64,000 bases of DNA from Furcasterigmium furcatum (lineage: Eukaryota > Ascomycota > Sordariomycetes > Glomerellales > Plectosphaerellaceae): NCBI GenBank assembly GCA_001599815.1, contig BCIA01000001.1, positions 4,034,934 to 4,098,933 on the forward strand. Direction: 5' to 3'. The translations under genes were made by a program, and so were the position numbers. The stretch's first letter is position 1; each line of letters starts with the position of its first letter. This document shows, piece after piece, positions 1 through 9,759 of the stretch. The notes beneath the pieces were generated by a model. It was not told the origin of the DNA and made no database searches. It saw only the letters and a program-made list of their open reading frames with translations.

Positions 1-1542
1 CGACAAGATCGGGATACTTGTCGGTCATGAGCTCCAAATGTCTAGAGAAAATAGACACCTTCCCCTTCTCGTCACAGTGAATCTGAGCTCGCTGGCCGTC
101 ATACTTGAACTCGCAGGCGAAATCTCGGCCTTGGAGCTTGGTGAGCATCTCCGAAAGATCTCGCGTGATGCTGCCCAGCATGGGTCGCAGGGGGATGTGG
201 AGCGTCAGGCCGCACCGCAAGAGCAGCTCGTCGCAGACACCAATCTCCAGAAGAACGGGTACAAGATCATTGTAGTTTGGTCGGCGAGCAAAGCATGCCT
301 TGACAATTTCTTCCGCTCGTGACCAGACTTCAGCCAGGTCCTCCTTCTTCAGCTTCGAAAGATCCGCCTGGGAGCGCAAGGGGTAATCCGAATCCCGCGG
401 TCGAGACAACAGAAACGCCCTTGAGAGGGCAATGAGCATTGTGGTCTTGACAGCGCCGATACGAAGCTAGGAAGGGTCAGCGGCCGCGGAGGACGATGCA
501 GGCTGAAGACGGGATCTCTTACATGTTGACAGAGTGTTCGTACGATGTACCGGCTCTCCTCGCCACCCCTGGCATCTTGCAAGAGGCGGTCAACAATACG
601 TTGTTTCGCATCGTTGCTGCCTTGGCCCTGACAATTGGCAATCTTGACCAGTGACTGATACACCGCCTTGATGGTGAGCGGCTTTGGCTTTCGTAGAGTG
701 AAACTCTGCTTCTTCTTGGCCTCGAACGCCACGTCACCGGCATCTCCGTGTCTTTCGTAGATGGCTTTGAGTGAACGGTTGTCTAGTCCACAAACTTGTT
801 TCAATGCTTTGGATATGGCCGAACCTCCGAGGCCCAGCTCAAGAGATATGTAAGGCGGTGAGATGGCGTTTGTAGCGAGCCAGACAGCCGGAAGAAGGCT
901 ACCAGGGTCAGTCTCGATCAAAGTCCGAATACAATTTACCAGGGTGTCGACAATCTTGATGCGGCTTTGCGTGCTGTTGACGAGCACGAAGCACCGAGTC
1001 AGAAGTGCGTATGAGGCGTCTCCGGCTTCCGCTCCCCAATGCTCCTTCAGTTTGGGGGCATATTCCGAGGGATCGAAGGTCAAGGGGCTCTGGTCAAAGG
1101 GTATAGTAGTTGACACAGTATCTTCGGCCGTTGCGACTGAAGATAAGGAGAGCGTCTTCTTCTCCGGTCCAGGGACTATCAGCTGTCCTGGCGGCTTCGA
1201 GGGAGAGGGCGGGCTACTCTTCTTCGGCGGACTTGGACTTGGTTGTGACGACGGTCCAGCTGATGAAGCGGACCTGTCTTTGACCCCCTCTCTCCGGTCG
1301 CGATCCTCCTGGTCCCATTCAGCCTGAAGTTTGCGTGCTAGCTCTTCGTCCGTGAGTTGTTCCGCGTTGTTGTTGCTCTCTGGCTGAGACGACGGCAGGG
1401 CCTCAGTTGGGGTTGCGACACTCGAAGCAGTTGAGCCATTCTGCCTTTGTCTCGCAAAGAAGTATTCCAGCCCACGACTGGTCCCTGCGGCAGGGCCCTT
1501 GGGGTCATTGTTGAGCTTTCGCTTCTTGGCTGGACTGGGCAT
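1..1542 (-). CDS. CDC9: DNA ligase I (ATP-dependent), 3' part beyond window edge
   Basis: Joins Okazaki fragments and seals nicks in nuclear DNA. Exons on the minus strand: 1542-523 (340 codons, ATG at 1542-1540) and 466 to the window edge; the 56-bp intron 522-467 has a GTAAGA donor and CTAG acceptor and keeps phase 0. About 495 residues are visible. Residues 1-130 are a low-complexity tail with a KKRK basic stretch and a GLEYFF segment that resembles a PCNA-interaction box but lacks its usual Gln. Next comes the helical ligase DNA-binding domain, then the adenylation domain with motif I EFKYDGQRAQIH; the adenylated Lys codon is at 104-106. The OB-fold and C-terminus lie outside the window. 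The start faces eIF3k across 386 bp. Identification is firm; the symbol is by yeast homology. Confidence 0.95.
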
Positions 1543-1928
1543 ATTTAGTTGCTAGGTGGCGCTCGACTGAGGGCGAATCTCTCTATGTTGCGGCACTGAA
1601 AAACGACTGCATGATGGCATTAATCAAGAAAGAGCTCACACAGCTAGCATTTGTAGTTGCGTGGAGCGACAACGATGAAGAGACGAGCGGCTACTTCAAG
1701 CGTGTCTGTCGATGACGCTGGGGACGCACGACCTCATCGCGAAAGCACGTGCCGCCCTACTTAGCATTCAGCCACACATGTGGCTGATTAATGACCAGCA
1801 CCGCCCCATCTCGGCAGCGGCACACCGTTTCTCCTGACCTCCAGCACATTTTCATCTCTGTGCCCCACCAAAGGGAAATTCCCCTCCACCACATCCAACA
1901 TCACGACATCTCGTCCACGACCGCCGCC
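1543..1928. other. Divergent promoter region, DNA ligase / eIF3k
   Basis: Shared 386-bp spacer between two head-to-head housekeeping genes. It holds a CACGTG E-box at 1746-1751 and a pyrimidine-rich leader before the eIF3k start. No other structure was seen. Confidence 0.5.
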
Positions 1929-2882
1929 ATGTTGAACGGCGAAGACCCGCCCGAGAGGCCCGAGTACATCATCAACATCATCAATGGCCTTGAGCGATAC
2001 AACCCTGAGGCCGTCGGCACCCTCGAGGCCTACCTGACGGAGCAGTGCGAGCAGAAGTACACCGATTGCAATGCGAACCGGACACTGCTGAAGCTGTGAG
2101 TCTGCCCACGCCGCGCGATTCCGTCCCTTGGATATGTCTCTGTATTTGCGCCGGGCCCCTGCGGTTTTTATGATGACTTGTCAACGTTTCCTATTACCTG
2201 ATCGCGACCGGGGTGGATGGACCACCCACGGCGCATCTGAAGTCAACTTTAGTTTTCTGAATCACCCTGCTTAGCCACGCACTTCACGACGTCGCATATG
2301 CCTACAGTGGATGAACTGGCGCTGACAACCCTCGCTCTTTCCGCAAATAGGTACCAGCTCAACCCCGACCGCACCAAGGACGAGATCATCACCAACATCC
2401 TGGTCAAGACCATGACCCAGTTCCCTTCCCCGCAGTTCACACTCGCCCTCCACCTCATCAACCCAAGCTCCGCCCAGCAGGGCGAGCTGGCCGAGGCTCT
2501 CGCCAAGCTGCGCACCCTCAACTCCCAGCTCGAGGGCGCTCAGTACGCCCGCTTCTGGAACGCCGTCGACGGTGACGACCTGGTCGCCGACCTCATCGCC
2601 GACGTCGCCGGCTTCGAGGACATCATCCGCCAGAACATCTCCCTTCTCATCTCTCAGTCCTACCGCGAGATCAGCGTCTCCCAGCTCGAGGCCTGGCTCG
2701 GCCTCAACGCCGACGCTGCCGCAAAGTTCGTCACCGAGGTCTGCGGCTGGAAGGTCGAGGGCAACACCGCCATCATCCCCAGCAACCCCGACAACGAGGC
2801 GAAGAAGGCCGAGATTAGGGAAGACGTCAACGTCGACATGTTCTCGCGGGTCATCCGCCGGACTTGGGAGGAGACTGTGTAG
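1929..2882 (+). CDS. EIF3K: Eukaryotic translation initiation factor 3 subunit K
   Basis: Non-core subunit of the eIF3 complex that acts at the 40S ribosome in translation initiation. Exons 1929-2095 and 2351-2882 give 232 aa, near the usual size of fungal eIF3k. The intron (2096-2350, GTGAGT donor, AATAG acceptor) is unusually long for this window at 255 bp, and splicing joins LLKL to YQLNPDRT across a split Leu codon. The early YIINIINGLERYNPEA segment and the following helical repeats match the eIF3k/PSMD8 fold, and the C-terminal part is the PCI-like winged helix. The ATG at 1929 is preferred over the in-frame ATG at 1791 because family similarity starts just after it and the upstream codons look like leader. 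It may produce a retained-intron transcript because the intron is long. Confidence 0.93.
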
Positions 2883-3166
2883 GGGACGACGGCATGCGGA
2901 AGTGGACTGTCACGCAGGGATGAACCGGACAAAATGGACCCCCCTGGAGTAGGAGGGCATCTGGGAGGCAAGGGTAGCATGGCGGCAATCACACGGCGTT
3001 TTAGTTATCTTTGGAACTGCGGGGGGATCATAGAGAACCCGCGCATGAGGAATGCAAAAGATTCACGAGACCTTGACTCAGGCAGGCTGCACTCTATTCC
3101 GCTCCTTTTGGTATGGCATATCGTTGTCGTCATCATCCTCATCATCGTGGCAGCGCAGAAAGTTCC

Positions 3167-4512
3167 TCACTTCTTCGCCAGCTCCTCCCACTGTACACCG
3201 CACCACTCCTCGACATATCCTGCCGTGTCATCTCCAGAACCCCGAGCCAGACAGTCCGCCTCACAAACACCGACAATAACAGTTCCCCACTCCATGCCCT
3301 CCAGCCCGAGTTCCTCTTGCTCCTCGAGCTCCGTGATGGCCTGCGGCGTCAACTGCACTTCAAAGACACGCCCAGCGCCGCAGTTTCCACACCTCGGCAT
3401 GCCGCTCTTCTTCGCTGCGGCAGCCGCGGTGAGGACCTTGCCGACATTGTCCTTCTTGGAGTACAGAAGCGGCGTACCGCCGTACTCGTACCGGATAGAC
3501 TGGTCTGGGTTCTGGGCCAGACGATCGGCAAACTTCTGGAATACGGCGTCCATGGAACTCTCGAACACCTCCTTGTCGATTCCGCCAGAACCACCCTGGT
3601 CGGGGGTGTCGTCGATCTCCATTTCGGTCTTTTGAGGGACTGGTGCGGGTTCGGGGTCGAGCGTCTCGTACTCTGCGTCGGAAAGATATGAGACCGGGTA
3701 AGGCTTCGGGAGCTTGTCCGCGGCGGGCCAGGGTTCTGGTGGCGGAGGCGGTCCCTGCTCGACTTTCTGGGTGTTGTTGAGGTTGAGAGTCTCGGCAAAG
3801 GTCTTCGGTAGCGCGGAGACAGGGTCTTCCTTCTTAGGCTCTTCTTGCTTCGCCGGTGCTGCCGCGGCAGACGAGGAGAACGGGTTGGAGGAGCCGCTCC
3901 CGAAGGGGTTGCTGTTTGCTGCCCCTCCCCCGCTGCTGAAGGGATTTGCGCTTCCACTCGAGAATGGATTGGCGGCCCCAGATCCAGCCGCAGGAGCGCC
4001 GCCGAAGAGCGCATTGCCCAACCCAGGTCCTTCATTCTTGGGCTTGCTGGCCTCCTCTTTTCTCCTCTTCTCCTCGGCCTCCTTGGCCTCCTTGGCAGCC
4101 TTGGAAGCCTCTACAGCTTCTTTCGATATTCTCGTGCCCCTGATCGCTCGTACGCTGCCCTGTCGGCGCTGGCATGTTTGTCGTCGGCATGCGAACACAT
4201 AGAGCCGTCGGTCGTGGCCGGGAAACTTGTCGGGGAGCTCTCCGTTGAGCTGGAGAAGCAGGACCATCATGTCCTTGCAGTTACTGCACTTCGCCAGTGC
4301 GGCTGACGGAGTCTGGTCGTCAATCCATTCCTGTAGAGTACGACATGATTAGTGTTGGTGACGGAGATCAGGGAGGACGGCGAACATACTGGGACACCTC
4401 CAAGACGGCTGATGGTATCCTCCTCCGCGTCCTTGGAGGCATATCCAAGCAGGACATTTGTCTCGGTGAATTCCTGGTCTCCAACATCGGAGTCGCTGTC
4501 GTAGGAAGCCAT
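3167..4512 (-). CDS. TSR4: TSR4/PDCD2-family 20S pre-rRNA processing protein
   Basis: Homologue of yeast Tsr4, a cytoplasmic chaperone-like factor for ribosomal protein uS5 needed for 20S pre-rRNA maturation. Exons 4512-4390 and 4330-3167 (intron 59 bp, GTATGT to CTACAG) give 428 aa. The N-terminal part has an acidic SDSDVGDQEF start and a zinc-type Cys cluster (CSNC, then C-5-C in the FACRRQTC stretch). A long Lys/Glu-rich coiled-coil segment follows, then a Gly/Ser linker with four NPF motifs. The C-terminal PDCD2 domain has a CGNCG knuckle and ends in WEELAKK. Its start faces the Zn2Cys6 regulator, with a motif-rich intergenic region between them. The family call is firm; the chaperone role is taken from yeast. 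Confidence 0.92.
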
Positions 4513-4640
4513 GACGGCAGTTGGGTGTTCGCACTTGCACCGTCGCAACGAGAATATCACTTTGTCGCGGTCCGTCTTTCACCGCGGGGCAGAGAATTTG
4601 GGAAATTTTGGCGATGAGGGGCTTATCTTATCGGGACTGG

Positions 4641-4790
4641 TACAGGGGGCGGACATAACAGCGGTCCAAGGGGGCGGGGCGGACATAAAGCGGCGGTCAT
4701 AAGCGGACGTAAGACCCCTGATTTCGCCCTCCCACTGGCACTTACATCCGCCTCGAGACCGTCATGTCTAAGTCCGTCACACTCCCTTAC
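4641..4790. promoter_or_regulatory. Cluster of CGGACATAA-type motifs upstream of the Zn2Cys6 regulator
   Basis: Copies seen: CGGACATAA at 4650-4658 and 4680-4688, CGGTCATAAG at 4694-4703, CGGACGTAAG at 4704-4713 and, on the other strand, CTTACATCCG at 4741-4750; further degenerate copies (AAGTCCG, CTTACGTCCC) lie near 4769 and 4787. A consensus CGGAYRTAAG fits. CGG triplets are the usual half-site of Zn2Cys6 proteins, and the same motif recurs before the next two genes, so autoregulation by the encoded factor is likely but inferred. Confidence 0.6.
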
Positions 4791-4868
4791 GTCCCAAACA
4801 ACCGGTCAATACCCAGACTCTATCACCAAGCATCTGCCGGACTTTCAATCACCCCACCAAGCCATTCA

Positions 4869-7060
4869 ATGGATCAGCCCACGCTGCCACATCGGCGTCG
4901 GAGACGGGCGGCCCTGTCGTGCATCGAGTGCCGTCGTCGCAAGATCCGATGTGACCGAAAGGAGCCATGTACGCACTGCGTGTCTTCTAAGCTTGAATGT
5001 GCTTTTCAAACCTACCGTACGCCACCAGAATATTTGGCTAAAGCGCGTAAGAGACCCTCGGAGGAGGTGCCTGATAATGATGCGCCGACGGATGCGGTGA
5101 CAGCTCTCACAATGGCTGCCCCCGAGTCTGATAACGCCATACAACCACATACTACAAGTACACCGCAATCAAGTCAGCTCAAGAATTATGAGCCAGTACG
5201 GACGCAGAATCAGGATGAGGAGCATACATCCTCGATCATCTTGGACAAATCGCGAGTTTCTTCATACCACATGGGCATTGCCAACGAGGTGAGTCTGTCT
5301 TGGGACAGCTTGAGTATAATGTGCATTTCTCTGATTATCTCACCAAGTTCGAACCCGTAATCTCATGCTACGCAGCAGCTACTGGGAGAGGAGGAGTCTA
5401 TGCAAGAGCCGCCGCTGGCAATGACAATAGCCCCAGCAGTTCGTTCCGAGGGGCCGAGACGGCGGGCCTCTTGGTTGAGATGAACGAGCTCACGCAACAC
5501 TGCAAAAGTATCGCGAAGAGCATCAAGCAAGGACCGCCAGGAGCGTTTAGCGGCGATGAGATCACCCTCCTGCTTCGCTCTCGTGATACGACCGACGCCA
5601 TGGCTAGGCTCTACTTTGCGTCTCTTGAGTCCACATACCGTATTCTCCATGCGCCCAGCTTTTGGCACGAATACGAGAGGCTCTGGAGCGACTATGAGAG
5701 CATACCAGCTGATGTCCGTTTGAGAGTTATGCTTGTCATCAGCTTGGGATCCAGCCTTTATCAATACGACGACGGCCAAGCACGTTGTGAGTGGCGTAAC
5801 ATGGCCAGTCAATGCATCCGGAACGCACAAACCTGGCTCGCCGGCCCCCTGAAGAAGGACAGTCTATCCCTCGGAGGCATCCAGATTCATTGCTTGACGA
5901 TCCTTGCCCGGCAAGTCTTCTCCATCGGCGGCGATTTAACCTGGGTGTCAATGGGGTCTCTGGTGCACGAGGCCATGCGGGCAGGCCTGCATCGAGACCC
6001 GAGACATCTCCCGCCCACGTCTGTGCTGGAAGCCGAGCTGAGGAGGAGGCTGTGGGCAACAATCCTCGAGTTGACGGCACAGTCGTCCCTGGACTCGGGC
6101 ATGCCGCCTCGCATCTCAGCGGATGAGTACGACACCGAGCCGCCCTCGAACCTGGACGATGATGAGCTGGACAACTCTGCCAGAAGCATTACACCTCGAC
6201 CCAGGGCTCTTAGCTACACTGATACATCTTTGCAGCTCGCCCTTCTCGACTCACTTCCGGCCCGCCTCCGCATCCTTCGACGGCTGAACAGCCTGCAGAC
6301 CTCCATCTCGTACACCGACGTCTTGGCGCTCAGCTCCGAGATCACTGAAGCATGCAACTTGAACAGCGCCTTCATGAGACGGCACAAATCAGAAAGTCGT
6401 GCAACCGTATTCCGCCATAACCTGCTCGACTATCTCGTCCGCCGATTTCTCCTCACTCTGCACTTCCCCTTCGCCACCCGTGCCCAGTCAAATCCGCTCT
6501 TCTACGGCTCCGTCAAAGCCAGCCTCGACGCAGCGATGGCCATCATATCCCCAGAGCCCGATGAGGCATTCTCCCGCCTCATGGCCATCGGTGGCGGTCA
6601 GTTCAGAGAGAGCTTCCGTGGCGCCATGATGGCCGTAGGCCTCGAGCTGCTTGTCCAGGTCGAGCGCCAGCGTCTGGATGGGACGATGCATCGCAGCCCG
6701 CACTACCGGAAGCTACTATCCCAGACGCTGAAGGACATGATCGATCTTTCCGCGGAGCGGATCCGTTTGGGAGAGACAAACGTCAAGAGCCATATGTTCT
6801 TGACCATGATCCTAGCCCAGGTCGCGGCTGTGGAGGCAGGTTCGAGTCGAGAAGCATGCGAGCTGGCGATTGCGCAGAGTGCCAGGGACAGTCTTTTGCT
6901 GTGCCGGGGGCTTCTCCAGACGCTGGCTGAGGAGGCGGCCGTTCCACTCGCATCGCCCCCTGGTACCACGGCGACGAGCGTGGATGATGAGCTGGGGGTC
7001 TTTGGGGGGATGGACTGGGATTTTGGCCTTTTCATGGATGGTGAAGGGATGACCTTGTAA
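4869..7060 (+). CDS. Zn2Cys6 fungal transcription factor, probable module regulator
   Basis: Nuclear binuclear-zinc-cluster regulator. The DNA-binding domain near residues 17-43 has the spacing CX2CX6CX5CX2CX6C, preceded by a basic HRRRRR tract. The middle-homology (fungal_trans-like) domain begins around YFASLESTYRILHAPSFW and is followed by RRRLWATILEL. Proposed exons 4869-5288 and 5348-7060, about 710 aa, with a GTGAGT donor and a CTGAT branch point. The only acceptor that restores the long downstream frame is an AAG at 5345-5347; the stronger CAG at 5373-5375 would shift frame and stop at 5481-5483, so the exon junction is uncertain and an extra small intron is possible. An in-frame ATG exists at 4764, but 4869 sits closer to the zinc cluster, as is usual. 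Its promoter and that of the downstream monooxygenase share CGGACATA motifs. Confidence 0.85.
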
Positions 7061-7091
7061 CAAGCGTTATTTCCGCCCTCCGGGGGGTCTC

Positions 7092-7165
7092 CTTACATCC
7101 GTCTCCATTTCAGCACGTCCGCTTGAAGCGTTCGTGAGAACGATATGTCCGTCGGGCGGACATAA
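7092..7165. promoter_or_regulatory. Inverted-repeat CGGACATA site upstream of the FAD monooxygenase
   Basis: TATGTCCG at 7144-7151 and CGGACATA at 7157-7164 form a perfect 8-bp inverted repeat spaced by TCGGG, that is CCG-N5-CGG, a layout typical of dimeric Zn2Cys6 binding. A single CTTACATCCG copy lies at 7092-7101 and an ACGTCCG at 7115-7121. The site lies 127 bp before the monooxygenase ATG and just after the regulator stop codon. Its function is inferred. Confidence 0.6.
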
Positions 7166-7291
7166 CTCAGGTACATAACGAAGAGCCCATCGGCCTTCAT
7201 AATACCCCTTTCTTTCCACTCAAGAACCTCATCACTGTCTCTCTCCCACACCCTATACTTCTTCAACCCCCAGAACACACACCTCGCAGCC

Positions 7292-8587
7292 ATGAGGGTC
7301 CTCATCGCCGGCGCAGGGATCGCAGGCAACGCTCTCGCCTTCAGCCTTGTCAGACAGGGCCATGAGGTCACCGTCGTCGAGCGCTTCCCCAATCTCCGCG
7401 TCTCAGGCCTCCAGATCGACCTCCGTGGCTACGGTATCGAAGTCGCCCGTCGCATGGGCGTTGTCGAGGCCATCCGTTCCAAGGCAGTCCCCGAACAGGG
7501 TATGCAGATCGTGGACTCCTCCAACCGTCAATGGGGATACTTTCCCATCAACGCCGATAAGCTCCGCGACGATGAGGACCCGAAGAAGCGGCCCCAGAAT
7601 TTCACGTCCGAGTTCGAGATCATGAGGGGCGAACTGTGCCGCGTATTCTACGACGGGGCCAAGGACAGGGCGAAGTATGTCTTCGACACGTCGGTGGAGA
7701 GCTTCGCGGATCGCGGGGACGACGTCGAGGTGCGCTTCGCCGACGGCAAGATGGGATGGTTCGATCTTGTTGTCGGCGCTGACGGGCAGGGGTCCAGCAT
7801 GCGAAAGATGATGTTCGACCCTGCAGTCGCCGATGCGGCCTACCACCCCTTCAAGGGCGTGTACATGGCCTACTCCACGATCCCCCGGCCGATCCGCGAA
7901 GGCGAGGACTACCTCGCGACGCTGTACTTCGCACCAGGGAAGCGAGGCATGATGACCCGGAGGCACAGCCCGGACGAGATACAGGTGTACGTGGGCTGCA
8001 AGACCGACTCGGAGAGGCTGCGAGACGCAGTCGGCGGCGGCAGACGCTCGGGAGACCAGGTGGCCCCTTGGGCTGAGATATTCAAGGGCGCCGGGTGGCA
8101 GGCGGACGAGATCTTCAGCGCTATCAAGGCGGCAAACAAGGACAAGGGGGACTTCTACACTGAGTGCCCGGCCCTGGTGAAGCTGCCGTCGTGGTCTCGG
8201 GGGCGGGTCGCCCTTCTCGGCGATGCGGCATGGTGCCCGACGTCGACGACGGGGATGGGCACGACATCTGCCATTGTCGGGGCGTATGTGCTTGCCGGCG
8301 AGATCGAAAAGCACTGCGGCACGGACGGGCGGGACAAGCTGGGGACGGCGCTCGAGGCGTACGAGCGCACATTCAGGCCGTTCATGGACCAGGTGCAGCG
8401 CGACTTGTCGGCAGAGGACGGCGGGGCCTTTGACAAGCTCCCTTCGTCGGCGTTCGGAGTATCCGTGTATCTAGGCATTATCTGGCTCTTTTCCGCCTTG
8501 AAGGCGAACGTTGGCCAGTGGTTTCTACGGGAGGAGGTCCAGGAATGGGACCTACCGGTGTACGATGGGATGCGGTTCGACGTTTGA
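7292..8587 (+). CDS. FAD-dependent monooxygenase (aromatic hydroxylase / TetX-like class)
   Basis: Single-exon flavoprotein of 431 aa, probably a soluble NAD(P)H-dependent group A monooxygenase. The N-terminal Rossmann motif is VLIAGAGIAGNALAF followed by an acidic end of beta-2 (VVER). The conserved FAD-ribityl GD motif lies near residue 309 as VALLGDAAWCPTS, followed by a Gly-rich TGMGTT. No transmembrane helix or signal peptide is evident. Such enzymes hydroxylate or epoxidise small, often aromatic, substrates; the substrate cannot be read from sequence. It sits between the Zn2Cys6 regulator (same strand) and the PhzF-like gene (convergent), and its promoter carries the strongest copy of the shared motif, so it is probably the main target of the regulator. 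Confidence 0.88.
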   Translation: MRVLIAGAGIAGNALAFSLVRQGHEVTVVERFPNLRVSGLQIDLRGYGIEVARRMGVVEAIRSKAVPEQGMQIVDSSNRQWGYFPINADKLRDDEDPKKRPQNFTSEFEIMRGELCRVFYDGAKDRAKYVFDTSVESFADRGDDVEVRFADGKMGWFDLVVGADGQGSSMRKMMFDPAVADAAYHPFKGVYMAYSTIPRPIREGEDYLATLYFAPGKRGMMTRRHSPDEIQVYVGCKTDSERLRDAVGGGRRSGDQVAPWAEIFKGAGWQADEIFSAIKAANKDKGDFYTECPALVKLPSWSRGRVALLGDAAWCPTSTTGMGTTSAIVGAYVLAGEIEKHCGTDGRDKLGTALEAYERTFRPFMDQVQRDLSAEDGGAFDKLPSSAFGVSVYLGIIWLFSALKANVGQWFLREEVQEWDLPVYDGMRFDV

Positions 8588-8866
8588 GGCCTCGTCAAAG
8601 TATTGGTAGACACCTTACTTACTACATATCTCCATTCTTCACATTGCATTCTAATCCTGAAAATTCAGATGGGCTTGGGCCTGACCATTTGCGTCGGAGG
8701 GTGTGCGGTATAAGTCTTGTCGCGCCCCTGTCGGGAAAAGGGGTAGCCCTCTCCCTCACCACTAACAATTCATCAGTATATACTTGCAAGAGTAAGATGT
8801 ATTACAGAAAAGGTCTATAGACGTAAACTTGAGCTTGAGTAGCCTGTCGGGGTCGTAAGGCCGCAC

Positions 8867-9757
8867 TCACGATTCCATCCGCCTGGCAGTTCCGCCGATC
8901 CAGCAACCCCGGTCAGCGTCCTCGTCAACTGTCACCCTGATCTCAGATGGGCTGCCCATCGCAACGCCCTGCCGCACAACAAGCGTCCGGTCCTTCAGCA
9001 TCCCGTTCTCCAGCACGGCCCAGCTCAGCGCCGCGGCCGCAATACCCGTGGCCGCGTCCTCCGGATACCCCGACGCCTTCGGGAATTGCCTTGCTTCCAC
9101 ATGCGTGCCCTTCTCTCCTTCAACGGGGTCGATGATGGCGTAGGGGTATAGTCCAGTCGATTCCAACCTTTCACAGACTTCCCTCACCCGAGAATAGTCA
9201 GGCTTCAGCCCGTTCACGCCGCTCGAGCTCCTGAGGGGGACCATAGTCTTGACCCTGCTCGTGCAGGCGTTCTGTATCGGAAAGTCGGGGTGAAGATCCT
9301 CCTCGCTGATTCGAAGCACGTCCAGAATCTCCCTGCGTCGCTCCTCATCGACGGCCTTGACCCATCCACGGGGTTGCGACACCTCCGCGACGGCTCCCCT
9401 CTGATCCCGAGCCTCTGCAATCCGAGCACGCACATTGCCCGATTTCGTCGCGTAGACAATCTCCTTTCGTCCCTGCGGAAGCCGCCCGAGCTCGTTGAGC
9501 AGCCACGTCGTGCCCGCCGTAGCATGCCCGCACATCTCCATCTCGTGCTCGGGCACGAAGAACCGAAGCTCGTAGTCCGCCTCTCGCCCGGGAGGTGGGG
9601 GGAACAGAAAGGTGCTCTCATGGCCGTACTTCTTTGCGACTGCACGCATGTCTTCGGATGACATGCCCTGGGCATCCAACTCGACGGGGCACGGGTTGCC
9701 GCCGCGCGAGTTGTCGGAGGGGCCTGTGAAGACCGAGATGAGGTTGATCGCGGACAT
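8867..9757 (-). CDS. PhzF-family isomerase/epimerase
   Basis: Single-exon protein of 296 aa in the PhzF/diaminopimelate-epimerase fold family, which carries out acid-base isomerisation without cofactor. Visible family marks are the start MSAINLISVFTG, the GNPCPV segment, the GHESTF motif with probable catalytic Glu47, the EMCGHAT motif with the second-half glycine loop, and GYPEDAATGIAAAA near the C-terminus. The ATG at 9757-9755 is chosen because family similarity begins at once; codons further upstream read as leader. It faces the FAD monooxygenase tail to tail across 279 bp. The bases over its start codon (9751-9759) match the CGGACATAA motif. The substrate is unknown; fungal members occur both in small metabolic clusters and alone. 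Confidence 0.9.
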   Translation of the reverse strand: MSAINLISVFTGPSDNSRGGNPCPVELDAQGMSSEDMRAVAKKYGHESTFLFPPPPGREADYELRFFVPEHEMEMCGHATAGTTWLLNELGRLPQGRKEIVYATKSGNVRARIAEARDQRGAVAEVSQPRGWVKAVDEERRREILDVLRISEEDLHPDFPIQNACTSRVKTMVPLRSSSGVNGLKPDYSRVREVCERLESTGLYPYAIIDPVEGEKGTHVEARQFPKASGYPEDAATGIAAAALSWAVLENGMLKDRTLVVRQGVAMGSPSEIRVTVDEDADRGCWIGGTARRMES

Positions 9758-9759
9758 AA
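9751..9759. promoter_or_regulatory. CGGACATAA motif overlapping the PhzF start codon
   Basis: Exact copy of the nonamer found twice before the regulator and once before the monooxygenase. Because it overlaps codons 1-3 it could be chance; listed as a possible site only. Confidence 0.35.
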
